From contig JACPEP010000008.1 in the NCBI GenBank assembly GCA_016183425.1, forward strand, positions 85,048 through 149,047: a stretch of DNA of 64,000 nucleotides, written 5' to 3'. Below the pieces are notes generated by a model. It saw only the letters and a list, made by a program, of their open reading frames with translations. It searched no databases and had not been told where the DNA came from. The position numbers and the translations under genes were made by a program. The stretch is from Chloroflexota bacterium. GTDB taxonomy: Bacteria; Chloroflexota; Dehalococcoidia; JACPEP01. This document shows, piece by piece, positions 44,546 through 53,608 of the stretch (positions are counted from its first letter, which is position 1; the number at the start of each line of letters is the position of its first letter).

Positions 44546-45877
44546 TCAGACACCCCTCATCAGGCTGACAGGTTCTATCTTCATCGCCGTTCTAACCGGC
44601 AAGGCACTGCCCAGCAAGGCGACGCCCATAGCCAGCATGATGGCTACCGGTAGCACCAGGGGGTTTACGGTCACAGAGGCGTTGAATACCGTCGCTCCCA
44701 CGTAGGCCGCCAGTCCCATACCCCCCACATAACCCAAGGCTCCCCCCACCAGGCCTATTAACGCCGCTTCGCTGAGAAAAATGATAGCCACCTGCCCGTT
44801 CTCGGCACCGATAGCCTTCATGATCCCGATCTCGCCACGACGTTCCAGGACGGTGGTGGTCATGGTGGTCAGCACGCCCAAACCTGAGGCCAACAAGGCT
44901 ACCCCAGTGACCAGATAGATGAGGATCTGGGTTTTCACAGCAAAGGAGCCTTCCGCCTCCGATATCTGGCGGATAGGCTTGGCCTCCACGCCTGGAATCA
45001 CCTCCTTGATCTGGGTCACTACCGCCTCGATAATGGGCGAGCAGTACCACTTTTCGTATTCCTCAGGCGTCATATCTTCCAAGCGCTTGTTTCGGATGTC
45101 CGGAGCTAGCTTTTCTTTGGGCAAAGTTAGGGCGCTCACCAGAACCTCGCTGGTGCCATGAGAAAGCCCCAGAAGGCGCTGGGCCGTGGGTAAGGGGGTA
45201 AAAATCTGGTTGTCTTCAAAGCTGCCGGTGCTGACGATGCCCACCACATCCAGGCTTATGGATTTGTCCCGGTAGGCTGCCGTTAACGAATCGCCCGGAC
45301 TGAGGTTTAGGCGTCGGGCCACGGCCGCGCCCACCATGGCTTCTTGCGATGTCTGGTCACTGGCCCAGCGGCCCTGCACCTTCCACCAGGGGGACATGGT
45401 TCTGACGCCGGTCCTTACGAGAGTAGCCTCGCCGAGGGCGGTTTGTTCGGCGAGCCCAGAGGTCACGGCCGTTCCCGCTGGTATCTTCAACTCCTGGTCA
45501 AACCAGGTGCCGGTAAGCGCCACCGGGACACCATTGGCATCGGTCACCACAACGCTGAGATAGGGAACAAAACCCAGGATGTTGTTCCGCCAGAAGATGG
45601 TCTTCAGCTTGACCAGGTCATGCTCGTCGATGTAGCGCTGGCTCCCCACCGGCTGGAGATTTACTCCCCCCACCTGGAGACGCAGCTCGTCGGACTGAGG
45701 TACCACCAGGATATTGGCACCGTAGGACCGCAACTCCCGGCTCATCTTCTCCATAATGTCGCTGGAGACGCTAAGGAGGGCCGTAGCCAGGGCGGAGCCA
45801 ATGAATATCGCCATGATGGCCAGGGCGACGCGCCTCTTGCGGCGGAGGAAGGTCTCTCTGAGTATTCTAAAAAGCAC
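44546..45877 (-). CDS. FtsX/MacB-type ABC permease 1
   Basis: 443 residues with the same topology: N-terminal helix after RRKRRVALAIMAIF, extracytoplasmic domain (SYGANILVVPQSDEL, MSPWWKVQGRWAS), and an FtsX core (LTTMTTTVLERRGEIGIMKAIG). It carries an extra loop (NKRLEDMTPEEYEKWYCSP) missing from permease 2. With permease 2 and the ATPase it forms a complete transporter like those in Cj1658-1663-type iron systems. Confidence 0.88.
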   Translation of the reverse strand: MLFRILRETFLRRKRRVALAIMAIFIGSALATALLSVSSDIMEKMSRELRSYGANILVVPQSDELRLQVGGVNLQPVGSQRYIDEHDLVKLKTIFWRNNILGFVPYLSVVVTDANGVPVALTGTWFDQELKIPAGTAVTSGLAEQTALGEATLVRTGVRTMSPWWKVQGRWASDQTSQEAMVGAAVARRLNLSPGDSLTAAYRDKSISLDVVGIVSTGSFEDNQIFTPLPTAQRLLGLSHGTSEVLVSALTLPKEKLAPDIRNKRLEDMTPEEYEKWYCSPIIEAVVTQIKEVIPGVEAKPIRQISEAEGSFAVKTQILIYLVTGVALLASGLGVLTTMTTTVLERRGEIGIMKAIGAENGQVAIIFLSEAALIGLVGGALGYVGGMGLAAYVGATVFNASVTVNPLVLPVAIMLAMGVALLGSALPVRTAMKIEPVSLMRGV

Positions 45878-45899
45878 CTCCGGCTTCCCCCTTTGTATG

Positions 45900-47183
45900 C
45901 TACTTGCTAAAGCGGGGCTGGGCCGTCTCCAGATCCTTCAGGGCTATCATCAAGGCAGTTCCATCGGTGGTGGATTTCAAAGGGAAGGGGTTGCAGCCTC
46001 CCCCCAAACCCATAGTGCGCATGGGAATGGGGGCATTGCAGTTCTTGCAGATGGCGTTCTCGCCTTCCTGAGCATAACCAACAGCGCCGCATATGGAGCA
46101 AGCGTCCACAGCGGTGACCAAAGAGCCGTCCTCCAGCTTCACCGCCAGTAGCCTCACGCCCACATCGGCAATCTGAGCTACGAACTTGTGCAAACGGCCC
46201 TCCTCCAGGCTTGCCACAGGGATACGTACCTCTTCTCCAGAGGCAGCCACCGGTTGCGGCACGGGATCGACGAAGTTAGAACCGGCCAGGACGGTGGTGC
46301 CCATAGCAAAAATAGTGACCAGGGCGGCGGCGACGCCGGCCAGACGCCACGCTCTCTCTCGACCCGCGGCGGCCAGCCTCTTCCGGCGCTCCGCTGAGGG
46401 AAGCCCCTCAAGGGTAGATTCTGAAGCCCCAGGCTTCCCCTGCATCCCCCAGATAAGAAGCACTGCCGGCACCGCCAGCAAGGCCATGAGGATGATTGTA
46501 GAAGAGTCATCGCGCACAAAGTACCCCAGAAAGGCCATGATCTCTTTGTTCATGGGTATGACCTGAACCTCAGCAAATTCATGCACGCTGCCGGCGACCA
46601 GCTTGATGGCCAAAAGGAGGAGGACGATGCTGGTTACCGTGAAAAAGCGAGAAAGGTTGATACGAACACTGCCTCTGACGAAGAAGACGGCGAAGAGAGC
46701 CGCTAGCCCCAGGCCGAATATGCCGCCAATAAAGCTCAAGACGTTCATCTCGCCCAGAGTGGCCGCGGCCAAGAAAAGAACCATCTCTACGCCCTCTCGG
46801 AAAACCATCAGGAAGGTGAAAACGAGCAGCCCAACACCCTGTCCCATAGAGGCGGCGTCGCTAACCACCAGGGAGGCGAGCCTATCCTCTAGCTGCTGTT
46901 TGATGTTGCGGGCGGTGCGCCACATCCAGAGGACCATGCTGGCCACGAAGACCCCGGCCACCCCCAGGAGGGTGCCCTCCATAAACTCGTTCTCAGGGTC
47001 GATATCGAGGATCTGAAACATAGCCGCCACGCCTAAGCTGGCGATGGCCGCCAAAACAAGGCCTATGTATACGAAGCGGCTAAGGGAGTCTCTTCCTGTC
47101 TTGCGCAGGTAAGCCAGAATGATGCCCACCACCAGCGCCGCCTCGATGCCCTCGCGAAGGGCGATGACCAGGGATTCAATCAC
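45900..47183 (-). CDS. FTR1-family iron permease fused to a DUF2318 domain
   Basis: The N-terminal 270 residues form a seven-helix FTR1/EfeU permease with the iron motifs REGIEAALVV (residues 10-19) and REGVEMVLFL (about residue 130). After a helix comes a DUF2318-type domain with CSICGAVGYAQEGENAICKN and GGGCNPFPL. In Campylobacter-type systems the two domains are separate genes. It is the first gene of the operon with two FtsX permeases and an ATPase. No P19-like periplasmic protein follows. Confidence 0.9.
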   Translation of the reverse strand: MIESLVIALREGIEAALVVGIILAYLRKTGRDSLSRFVYIGLVLAAIASLGVAAMFQILDIDPENEFMEGTLLGVAGVFVASMVLWMWRTARNIKQQLEDRLASLVVSDAASMGQGVGLLVFTFLMVFREGVEMVLFLAAATLGEMNVLSFIGGIFGLGLAALFAVFFVRGSVRINLSRFFTVTSIVLLLLAIKLVAGSVHEFAEVQVIPMNKEIMAFLGYFVRDDSSTIILMALLAVPAVLLIWGMQGKPGASESTLEGLPSAERRKRLAAAGRERAWRLAGVAAALVTIFAMGTTVLAGSNFVDPVPQPVAASGEEVRIPVASLEEGRLHKFVAQIADVGVRLLAVKLEDGSLVTAVDACSICGAVGYAQEGENAICKNCNAPIPMRTMGLGGGCNPFPLKSTTDGTALMIALKDLETAQPRFSK

Positions 47184-47282
47184 GATAGACTCCTTTCTCG
47201 CTACTGCGAACTATCCGCAATAAAGAACATAAAAAAACTCAATGCCTCTGAATATGGTAAAAGCCAACGAAAATCAGTTGCA

Positions 47283-47311
47283 ATTATAGTCACAATTTTG
47301 CCTTTTGTCAA
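47283..47311 (-). promoter_or_regulatory. Perfect-consensus promoter of the iron-uptake operon
   Basis: On the minus strand TTGACA (47306-47311), 17 bases, TATAAT (47283-47288), a full match to the sigma-70 consensus. Such a strong promoter ahead of iron uptake would normally need a repressor. AT-rich half-sites AATTGTGAC/TATAATTGC overlap the -10, but no Fur or DtxR box is clear. The 245-base divergent gap holds nothing else but the opposite promoter. Confidence 0.8.
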
Positions 47312-47356
47312 TACTTTTTGGGCTCCCCACATTTTAACATAGAGCCCTACACTTGT

Positions 47357-47385
47357 TGACGGTGTGCCGACGCCCCACTATACTG
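47357..47385 (+). promoter_or_regulatory. Predicted promoter of the PPOX-UbiA fusion gene
   Basis: TTGACG (47357-47362), 17 bases, TATACT (47380-47385): 5/6 matches in both boxes, about 40 bases before the gene. It is divergent from the iron-operon promoter. Confidence 0.75.
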
Positions 47386-47428
47386 GTGCTGTACTTCATG
47401 TTTACATGTTTATAGGAGGTTGATGCCA

Positions 47429-48964
47429 GTGAACCAGCAAGGAACGCACAGCCGAGAGGAGATCATGGAGCTGCTGGATGGTCTGGAGGTGGCCGCCATC
47501 TCCACCGCTGCCGGCGACCGCCTACGCACCCGCATGATGCACTACGGGGTGGACAAGGATTTCAATTTCTACCTGGCCAGCATGAAGGGCGACCCCAAAA
47601 CCCTTCAGATAACCCACCACCCCTCCGTGTCCATCCTCGCCTTCAAGCAGGAGGAGAACATCAACGACAGCCGAGAGGTGGAGGTCATCGGCAAGGCGGT
47701 GATGGTCAGAGACGACGCCGAGCGTCAACGTGCCCTGGAAGCCACCGCCCGCAAGTCGCCCGTGGTCAAGTATATGATGGAGACGGGCAACCAGGGACTC
47801 TTGGACTGCATCAAGGTAGTCCCGGAGACCGTCAAGTTCCGGGTGTTCCGGGAGATCGTTCAGGGGATGCCCCCCACCGTTATGGAGTTCCCCCAGCATC
47901 GGGTGGTAGTGAACGACTGGTCTCTCCTGAATCTAAAGCTAAGAAACTGGGTCACTGAGGTGCGAGTTCCCTTCTTGAGCGCCAGCGTTGTCCCCATCCT
48001 CCTGGGGTCGGCCATCGCTGGGATGGCCAGCGGCACCTTTCACTGGGGCTTTTTCCTCCTCACCCTGTTGGGCGGCGTTCTCCTTCAGGCGGGCACCAAC
48101 GTCATGAACGACTACGCCGACCACCGCAGCGGCAACGACGACATAAACCAGGAATTCGTTCGTCCCTTCAGCGGCGGCAGCCGCATCATACAGCTGGGAC
48201 TGTTGTCACCCCTGGAGGTGCTTTCCGGCGCCCTTCTTTTCTTCACCCTGGGCAGCCTCATCGGCCTTTACCTGGTATGGGCCCGGGGCTGGCCTGTCCT
48301 GGCCCTGGGTGTGGTGGGGGTGGCCTCTGGTTTCTTCTACAGCCTGAAGCCCGTGGACTGGGGAAGCCGCGGCGTCGGGGAAACGGCGGTGGGACTGAAT
48401 TTCGGCATTCTCATGGCCCTGGGAGCCTACTATGTGCAGACCCTGTCCTTTAGCTGGGTGCCCGTGGTGGCCGCCCTGCCTGTTTCCCTTCTCATTGCCG
48501 CTGTCCTCTACATCAACGAGTTCCCCGACTATCATGCCGATAAGGCGGTAGGTAAGAATACCCTGGTAGTGCGCCTGGGGCGGCATCGGGCGGTGGTGGG
48601 CTACCTGGCCCTCATGGCCACTACTTATATTAGCATCATAGTTGGTGTGGCCTGGGGCATCCTGCCTTGGTTCACCCTTCTAGCTTTGGTCACCCTGCCC
48701 CTGGCGGTGAAGGGTGTCCTCAACGCCCGAAAACACTATGCCAGCTCCTACGATCTCATTCCCGCCAACGCCGCCACCATCCTGGTGCATCTGGCCGTAG
48801 GTCTCATCCTCACCCTGGCCTTCCTGTGGGAGGCTTTTCAAGTCCAGGGATTGCTATATGTGGCGGTCGCCGGAACGGTCTTCCTTCTCTACGTTCTCTA
48901 CGAATATCGCCATATTGAGCAGCAGAAGAACGCCTTCCTGGGCCTGAAGCGAAGCGTGGGTTAA
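47429..48964 (+). CDS. Pyridoxamine-oxidase-like flavin domain fused to a UbiA/MenA prenyltransferase
   Basis: Residues 1-140 form a split-barrel PPOX-like domain (AAISTAAGDRLRTRMMHYGV, DPKTLQITHHPSVSILAF). Residues 165-495 are a UbiA-type membrane prenyltransferase with nine or so helices and both acidic motifs, NVMNDYADHRSGND and NEFPDYHADKAVGKNTL. The second part resembles MenA (dihydroxynaphthoate prenylation, menaquinone pathway). GGAGG is best spaced from the GTG at 47429; the ATG at 47423 is the alternative. The fusion suggests flavin-linked handling of a quinone precursor, which is inference. Confidence 0.88.
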   Translation: MNQQGTHSREEIMELLDGLEVAAISTAAGDRLRTRMMHYGVDKDFNFYLASMKGDPKTLQITHHPSVSILAFKQEENINDSREVEVIGKAVMVRDDAERQRALEATARKSPVVKYMMETGNQGLLDCIKVVPETVKFRVFREIVQGMPPTVMEFPQHRVVVNDWSLLNLKLRNWVTEVRVPFLSASVVPILLGSAIAGMASGTFHWGFFLLTLLGGVLLQAGTNVMNDYADHRSGNDDINQEFVRPFSGGSRIIQLGLLSPLEVLSGALLFFTLGSLIGLYLVWARGWPVLALGVVGVASGFFYSLKPVDWGSRGVGETAVGLNFGILMALGAYYVQTLSFSWVPVVAALPVSLLIAAVLYINEFPDYHADKAVGKNTLVVRLGRHRAVVGYLALMATTYISIIVGVAWGILPWFTLLALVTLPLAVKGVLNARKHYASSYDLIPANAATILVHLAVGLILTLAFLWEAFQVQGLLYVAVAGTVFLLYVLYEYRHIEQQKNAFLGLKRSVG

Positions 48965-48997
48965 AGGGATCTTTCCAGAGCTGAGGTTGTTTAACAA

Positions 48998-49048
48998 TGT
49001 CATTCTGAGGATTCTCCGCCTCTGGCGGATCAGAATGACAGGACATTT
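48998..49048 (+). terminator. Nested palindrome acting as terminator
   Basis: TGTCATTCTGA (48998-49008) pairs with TCAGAATGACA (49030-49040) and encloses a second stem, TCCGCC-TCT-GGCGGA (49015-49029). A T6 run follows at about 49046. Both parts also occur elsewhere in the window (58488 and 58516), so it is a dispersed repeat serving as the end of the prenyltransferase transcript. Confidence 0.7.
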
Positions 49049-49102
49049 TTTCTAAACACCCTCCAGATCTGGGGATTGAATAAAACGGATGGGGGTCGCC
49101 TA

Positions 49103-51421
49103 ATGGTCACTATCACCAAGCCGGCGGAAAAAATCGAGTTGGACGTAGTGGGCAAACCCGTTCCCCGGGTGGACGCCCGAGAGAAGGTTCAGGGGAAGAC
49201 CGTCTTCGGCTACGATCTTAAGTTCCCCCACATGCTCCACGGCAAGGTTCTACGCAGCCAGTATGCCCACGCCCACATCGTAAGTATCGACGTCAGCCGA
49301 GCCAAAGCCCTTCCCGGGGTCAAGGCGGTGGTGACGGGCAAAGACATCCCGGCCATTCACGGCCCCCAGGTGCGCGACCAGCCCTTTATGCCCATTGACA
49401 AGGTGCGCTATCGGGGAGAGGGGGTGGCCGCCGTGGCGGCGGTGACGGAGGAAATCGCTGAGGCCGCCCTGGCCCTCATCGACGTGGAGTACGAGGAACT
49501 GCCGTCAGTCTTCGACGCCGTGGAGGCCATGAAACCCAATGCGCCTCAGGTTCACCCCGGCCAGGAGAAATATCACCGAGAGGGAGCGGTGAACACCCCC
49601 ATCCCCGGCACCAACTGCTGCTACCACTTCAAGCTGCGCCGGGGGGATGTGGAGGCGGGCTTCGCCCAGGCAGACTACGTCTTCGAAGACACCTTCACCA
49701 CCCAGATGGTGCAGCACTGCGCCATGGAACCCCACGCCTCCATCGCCCAGGTAGACGGTGCAGGCAAGGTAACTATCTGGACACACAACGATTCTCCCTA
49801 TCGCTGCCGCCAGTCCCTATCCGAGGCCCTGGGGATGCCCATGAGCAAGATACGGGTCATCGCCCCCTATCAGGGGGGTGGCTTTGGGGGCAAGGGAGGG
49901 CTCAACACCGAGTCCTACGCCGTCGCTCTGGCCCTCAGGACCAAAAACATCCCAGTGAGGGTCGCCTTCAGCCGAGAGGAGGTCTTCACCTCCGCCCTGG
50001 TGCGGCACCCCTCGGTGGTGCACATCAAGAGTGGCATCAAGAAGGACGGCTCCCTGGTGGCCCGCAAGGTGACCATCTACTGGAACACCGGGGCCTACGC
50101 CGAGAAGGGGCCTACTGTTTGCCGTCAGGCCAGCTACCCGTCCGCCGGCCCCTACGACATCCCCAACGTGTGGATAGACGGCTACTGTGTGTACACCAAC
50201 AGCACCATCGCTGGCGCCTTTCGGGGCTACGGCGCTCCCCAGGTATGTTGGGCCTACGAGTCCCACACCGACATCATTAGTCGTAAGATGGAGTGGGACC
50301 CCCTATGGTTCCGCCTCAGAAACGCCTTCCAGAAGGGAAGCCTATCGGCCACCGGCGAGACGCTCACCAGCATCGCCCTTAAAGAGACCATCCAGCGGGC
50401 GGCGGAGGCCGTGGGCTGGGGGCGGGGCCGAGCCCCCAACCGGGGGCGGGGCATCGCCTGTATGCACCGCAACACCAATAGCCCCTCCAGCTCCAACGCC
50501 TTTATCAAGATAAACGAGGACGGCACCGTGGATGTTCTCACCAGCACCCTGGAGATCGGCCAGGGGGCCTACACCGTTCTATCCCAGATGGTGGCCGAGA
50601 CGCTGGGCGTGCCCATAGAAAACGTGGTCATGGTCACCCCCGATAGCGACATCACCCCCTACGACATGTCCACCACCGCCAGCCGCTCCACCTTCCACAT
50701 GGGCAACGCCGTGCTCCAGGCGGCCGCCGATGCCAAGGGTCAGCTCCTGGAGCTAGCGTCCCGCGCCCTCAAAGTGCCTATGGCCCGACTGAAGATGCAG
50801 GACGGACGCATTTTCGTCTCCGACGAACCGGATAAAGGTATGACTATCCCTCAGGTTATTGTCAGCCGCTACGGCAGCCGGGGGGGGAACATCATCGGGA
50901 AGGGCCAATACTTCCCTGAAGACATCACCAGCCTGGACCGGGAGACGGGCCAGGGGGCCAAGCCCACCTCCTTCTGGATGTACGCCACCCAGGCGGCGGA
51001 GGTGGAGGTAGACCCGGAGACGGGACGCGTCCACGTGCTCAAGCTGGTGGCCGCCCATGACCTGGGGAAGACCATCAACCCCGTCACCTCCGTGCAGCAG
51101 ATAGAGGGGGGCATCATCACCGGCCTGGGCTCCACCCTCTTCGAGGAGCTGCTTTTTGACGGCGCGGGTGTCACCCTCAACCCCGACTTTGCCAACTACA
51201 AGATCCCCACCGCCATGGACGTTCCCCCCATCCAACCCATTCTGGTGGAGGACGCCCCTCACCCCGACGGCCCCTTCGGGGCCAAAGGGTTGGGGGAGCC
51301 CGTGCTGGCCCCCACCGCCGCCGCCATCGCCAACGCCATCTTCGACGCCGTGGGGGTGCGCATCAAAGACCTGCCCATCAGCGCCGAGAAGGTGCGCCGC
51401 GCCCTCAAAGCCGCCCCCTGA
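49103..51421 (+). CDS. Xanthine dehydrogenase-family molybdenum-binding subunit
   Basis: 772 residues of the large molybdopterin-cytosine-dinucleotide subunit family (CoxL, XdhA, hydroxybenzoyl-CoA reductase). Landmarks are GKPVPRVDAREKVQGKTVFG at the start, MEPHASIAQV, the Mo-site glycine motif YQGGGFGGKGG, FRGYGAPQVCWAYE, EIGQGAYTVLSQM and the catalytic glutamate in KGLGEPVLAPTAAAIANAI. The ATG at 49103 is chosen over a TTG nine codons earlier. The iron-sulfur and FAD subunits normally encoded beside it are not in the window. The substrate is unknown. Confidence 0.92.
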   Translation: MVTITKPAEKIELDVVGKPVPRVDAREKVQGKTVFGYDLKFPHMLHGKVLRSQYAHAHIVSIDVSRAKALPGVKAVVTGKDIPAIHGPQVRDQPFMPIDKVRYRGEGVAAVAAVTEEIAEAALALIDVEYEELPSVFDAVEAMKPNAPQVHPGQEKYHREGAVNTPIPGTNCCYHFKLRRGDVEAGFAQADYVFEDTFTTQMVQHCAMEPHASIAQVDGAGKVTIWTHNDSPYRCRQSLSEALGMPMSKIRVIAPYQGGGFGGKGGLNTESYAVALALRTKNIPVRVAFSREEVFTSALVRHPSVVHIKSGIKKDGSLVARKVTIYWNTGAYAEKGPTVCRQASYPSAGPYDIPNVWIDGYCVYTNSTIAGAFRGYGAPQVCWAYESHTDIISRKMEWDPLWFRLRNAFQKGSLSATGETLTSIALKETIQRAAEAVGWGRGRAPNRGRGIACMHRNTNSPSSSNAFIKINEDGTVDVLTSTLEIGQGAYTVLSQMVAETLGVPIENVVMVTPDSDITPYDMSTTASRSTFHMGNAVLQAAADAKGQLLELASRALKVPMARLKMQDGRIFVSDEPDKGMTIPQVIVSRYGSRGGNIIGKGQYFPEDITSLDRETGQGAKPTSFWMYATQAAEVEVDPETGRVHVLKLVAAHDLGKTINPVTSVQQIEGGIITGLGSTLFEELLFDGAGVTLNPDFANYKIPTAMDVPPIQPILVEDAPHPDGPFGAKGLGEPVLAPTAAAIANAIFDAVGVRIKDLPISAEKVRRALKAAP

Positions 51422-51482
51422 GGAAAGGCGCACTGCCGAGGGGCCTCTTCGGGCGCTGAAGACAGAGATTGGCAAACGCGCC

Positions 51483-51510
51483 GCCGGTTCGAGTCCGGCC
51501 CGGGGAGCCA
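51483..51510 (+). tRNA. 3' fragment of a tRNA (T-arm, acceptor strand and CCA; Asn-like end)
   Basis: GCCGG-TTCGAGT-CCGGC forms a perfect 5-bp T-stem with the seven-base T-loop. It is followed by CCGGGGA, G and CCA, the 3' half of a tRNA whose 5' strand should read TCCCCGG. That strand and an anticodon arm are not found upstream, so this is not a full gene. The ending resembles tRNA-Asn. It sits exactly where base composition drops, as expected for an attachment site of an integrated element. Confidence 0.65.
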
Positions 51511-51615
51511 GGCTAACGGCGGAGAACGTGACTTTACAATCACAGTGCTGCTGACCAACACTCACAACGTTGCCCAGTTTTGTCCCACTGATGTATCATA
51601 GGGCAGATATGTGTG

Positions 51616-52710
51616 ATGGATAATTGCCGAATTTGCCAAGACTCGATGCCTCAATACCAGACTTTTTGCTCTCGTTGTGGTGCTCGTCAGACCTCCGTTC
51701 CTGCTTTAGGTAGTGCCAGAGGGAATTTTCTCACACGCTTGAAAGACTATTTCAGGGAAGTTTTTCGTAGTGATACAGAAAAACGGTTTGACGCTGCCTG
51801 TGAACTCGCACGCTATGGTTTTGATGCAGCAATCCCTAGCCTTGAAGAGATTATTAGTCTGGAACCACAAAATCCTAGATTCAGGGGTATACTCGCAGTA
51901 TTCTACGCAGGGGCAGGCGATGAACGGTTATCTCATCCCATGGGGTTTCCCGGGGGACCAGTAGAAGAGCTTAGACCAAAGTATTCATTTTTTAGTGGGG
52001 AAATTAGACCTAACAAAAAAGCTGAGGAAATCTTGTCTTGCGTTACTGAAGTCAGACAATCTCAAGGAAAGCAATTCCATCAATATGGTTATGAAGAGCT
52101 AGATAAGGCACTCAATGGGTCGCTGGCAATGTTTGACAAGTCTCTCGATATGAACCCTAATGACCCACATGGATATTCTGGGCGAGCTAGTGCTTACGAA
52201 CAAGTGGCTGAAGGTATACTCATGGCATACGGGATATTTCCTGTCCGTTTCTGGACACGTTCAGACAATGAATCTGAATGGGAACTGGTTAAGTACGGTA
52301 ACGCACAGCTTGGAATGTGTATAAAGCGACTAATGCCTAACCTTGAATTCCTTACAGAAATCATATGGCTCTACGAGCAAGCAGAGGAAGAGTATAAGAA
52401 GGCATTAAGGCTAGACCCTACAGATACACGGGCTTGTGTAAAATTGTCGCATGTGTTGCGTCAACTAGGCAAGAACAATGAAGCCACAGATTATGTTGAC
52501 AAGGTACTTGCCATTCTAAATAAGGCAATCCTAGCAGACAATGAAGATAAGCAAAGCTACTCTGAAAGGGCAGAGATTTTTCAGGAGTTGGGTAAAGTAG
52601 AACTGGCAATCGCAGACCTTGAACGATTGCTCACTCTTTCCACACGTCAATTTGAAATAGACAGCACAAGACGGAAAATAGAAGAATTGCGAAAAGGCAA
52701 AGTGACGTAA
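51616..52710 (+). CDS. Zinc-ribbon TPR-like protein (unknown function)
   Basis: 364 residues. Residues 3-22 form a zinc ribbon (CRICQDSM...FCSRCGARQ). The remainder is alpha-helical with tetratricopeptide-like units: KSLDMNPNDPHGYSGRASAY, KKALRLDPTDTRACVKLSHV and ILADNEDKQSYSERAEIFQE. No membrane helix or catalytic motif is visible. Its low GC content differs sharply from the neighbours, suggesting horizontal origin. A GTG one codon earlier is an alternative start. I do not recognise a family. Confidence 0.75.
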   Translation: MDNCRICQDSMPQYQTFCSRCGARQTSVPALGSARGNFLTRLKDYFREVFRSDTEKRFDAACELARYGFDAAIPSLEEIISLEPQNPRFRGILAVFYAGAGDERLSHPMGFPGGPVEELRPKYSFFSGEIRPNKKAEEILSCVTEVRQSQGKQFHQYGYEELDKALNGSLAMFDKSLDMNPNDPHGYSGRASAYEQVAEGILMAYGIFPVRFWTRSDNESEWELVKYGNAQLGMCIKRLMPNLEFLTEIIWLYEQAEEEYKKALRLDPTDTRACVKLSHVLRQLGKNNEATDYVDKVLAILNKAILADNEDKQSYSERAEIFQELGKVELAIADLERLLTLSTRQFEIDSTRRKIEELRKGKVT

Positions 52711-52771
52711 ACTGAATGTTATATGCTTTTCTCGGTCTGCGTTCATCATTTTAGTGTTGTAACAGGCTACC

Positions 52772-53416
52772 ATGAATTTCAGATTGTCGCTAATGAAGAT
52801 GCTTGTCTGGGCTATTGTCGGGCTCATCATTTTGGGCACGGTAGTCTTTGGTGTGTCAGTAGCGGTGGGTAGTGAGGATGCACGCTATATTGCGACCACG
52901 ATTACTGCCATAATGGCCACTGTACTGGCAGGTGCTAGCCTTTTCGTTGCGATTTTTCAAATCCAGGCACATGTTAGACCCTTCGTCACAGTAGCCAGAA
53001 TACAAGAAGTTGCATCTCTTGGCCCATCGGGTGAAGCAGCGACTATACCCTATGAGCTAGACGCGTGTTATATCGAAGTACAGAATACAGGTTCAGTTCC
53101 CGCTGAAGAAATCAAACTACATATTTCTTTGCTTGCCCTTGCAAGCAAAGAAATTACAACAGAAGTCCGCACAGAGTTGCCGTTTTTGCCACCTAATGGG
53201 CAAGAAACAGTGGAGTTTCCCAATATACCACGCGAAATACAAACGAATATATGTGCCGGACAGATGAAAATTGAGGTAGCCATAAACTACAAAGGCTTGG
53301 GCAAGAGGCACGATACGGAGCAGTCGTTCAATATAGAGCGAGCCGAAGTACGACAAGTAGTCGGGGCACGTAGCACCTTCGTATTCAAACACACGAATCC
53401 TTCACGTTTGAGGTAG
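52772..53416 (+). CDS. Membrane-anchored protein of unknown function
   Basis: 214 residues. There are two membrane helices in the first 70 residues (LVWAIVGLIILGTVVFGVSV and TAIMATVLAGASLFVAIFQI), joined by a short loop. A beta-rich soluble domain follows (ACYIEVQNTGSVPAEEIKLH...LPPNGQETVEFPNI), with an immunoglobulin-like strand pattern. It has the same low GC and strand as the preceding gene and is probably co-acquired. No function is assigned. Confidence 0.65.
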   Translation: MNFRLSLMKMLVWAIVGLIILGTVVFGVSVAVGSEDARYIATTITAIMATVLAGASLFVAIFQIQAHVRPFVTVARIQEVASLGPSGEAATIPYELDACYIEVQNTGSVPAEEIKLHISLLALASKEITTEVRTELPFLPPNGQETVEFPNIPREIQTNICAGQMKIEVAINYKGLGKRHDTEQSFNIERAEVRQVVGARSTFVFKHTNPSRLR

Positions 53417-53573
53417 GTTATTCTCCTTAGAGGATTGCTTGCAGGATTAGGCACGCTGGCAAGCGAGCACCACATGGTTTTTCAAACCTTTGGCGAGTCT
53501 CAGCTTAAGCCTGTCCCACAGCAGGGTTCGCTGCGCCGTTAGCCGGCAGCATACTGTCTATTAGTCCCTTAGT

Positions 53574-53607
53574 CGTAGGGTTGGGTGAAGTGAAACGAAA
53601 CCCACCA
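53574..53607. repeat. REP-like element
   Basis: The stretch around GGGTTGGGTGAAGTG has TGGGT (53582-53586) complementary to ACCCA (53600-53604). It looks like the widespread GGTTGGGTGAAGCGAAACCCA palindromic intergenic repeats. It marks the downstream side of the low-GC islet. Nothing else was recognised between 53417 and 53573. Confidence 0.4.
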
Positions 53608-53608
53608 C

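Noticed and set aside
47283..47311. Fur or DtxR operator over the iron-operon promoter
   Set aside because: The half-sites AATTGTGAC and TATAATTGC are only weakly symmetrical and do not match a known iron-regulator box.
51421..51510. Complete tRNA gene ending at 51510
   Set aside because: The T-arm and CCA are clear, but TCCCCGG for the 5' acceptor strand and an anticodon stem could not be found within the required distance.
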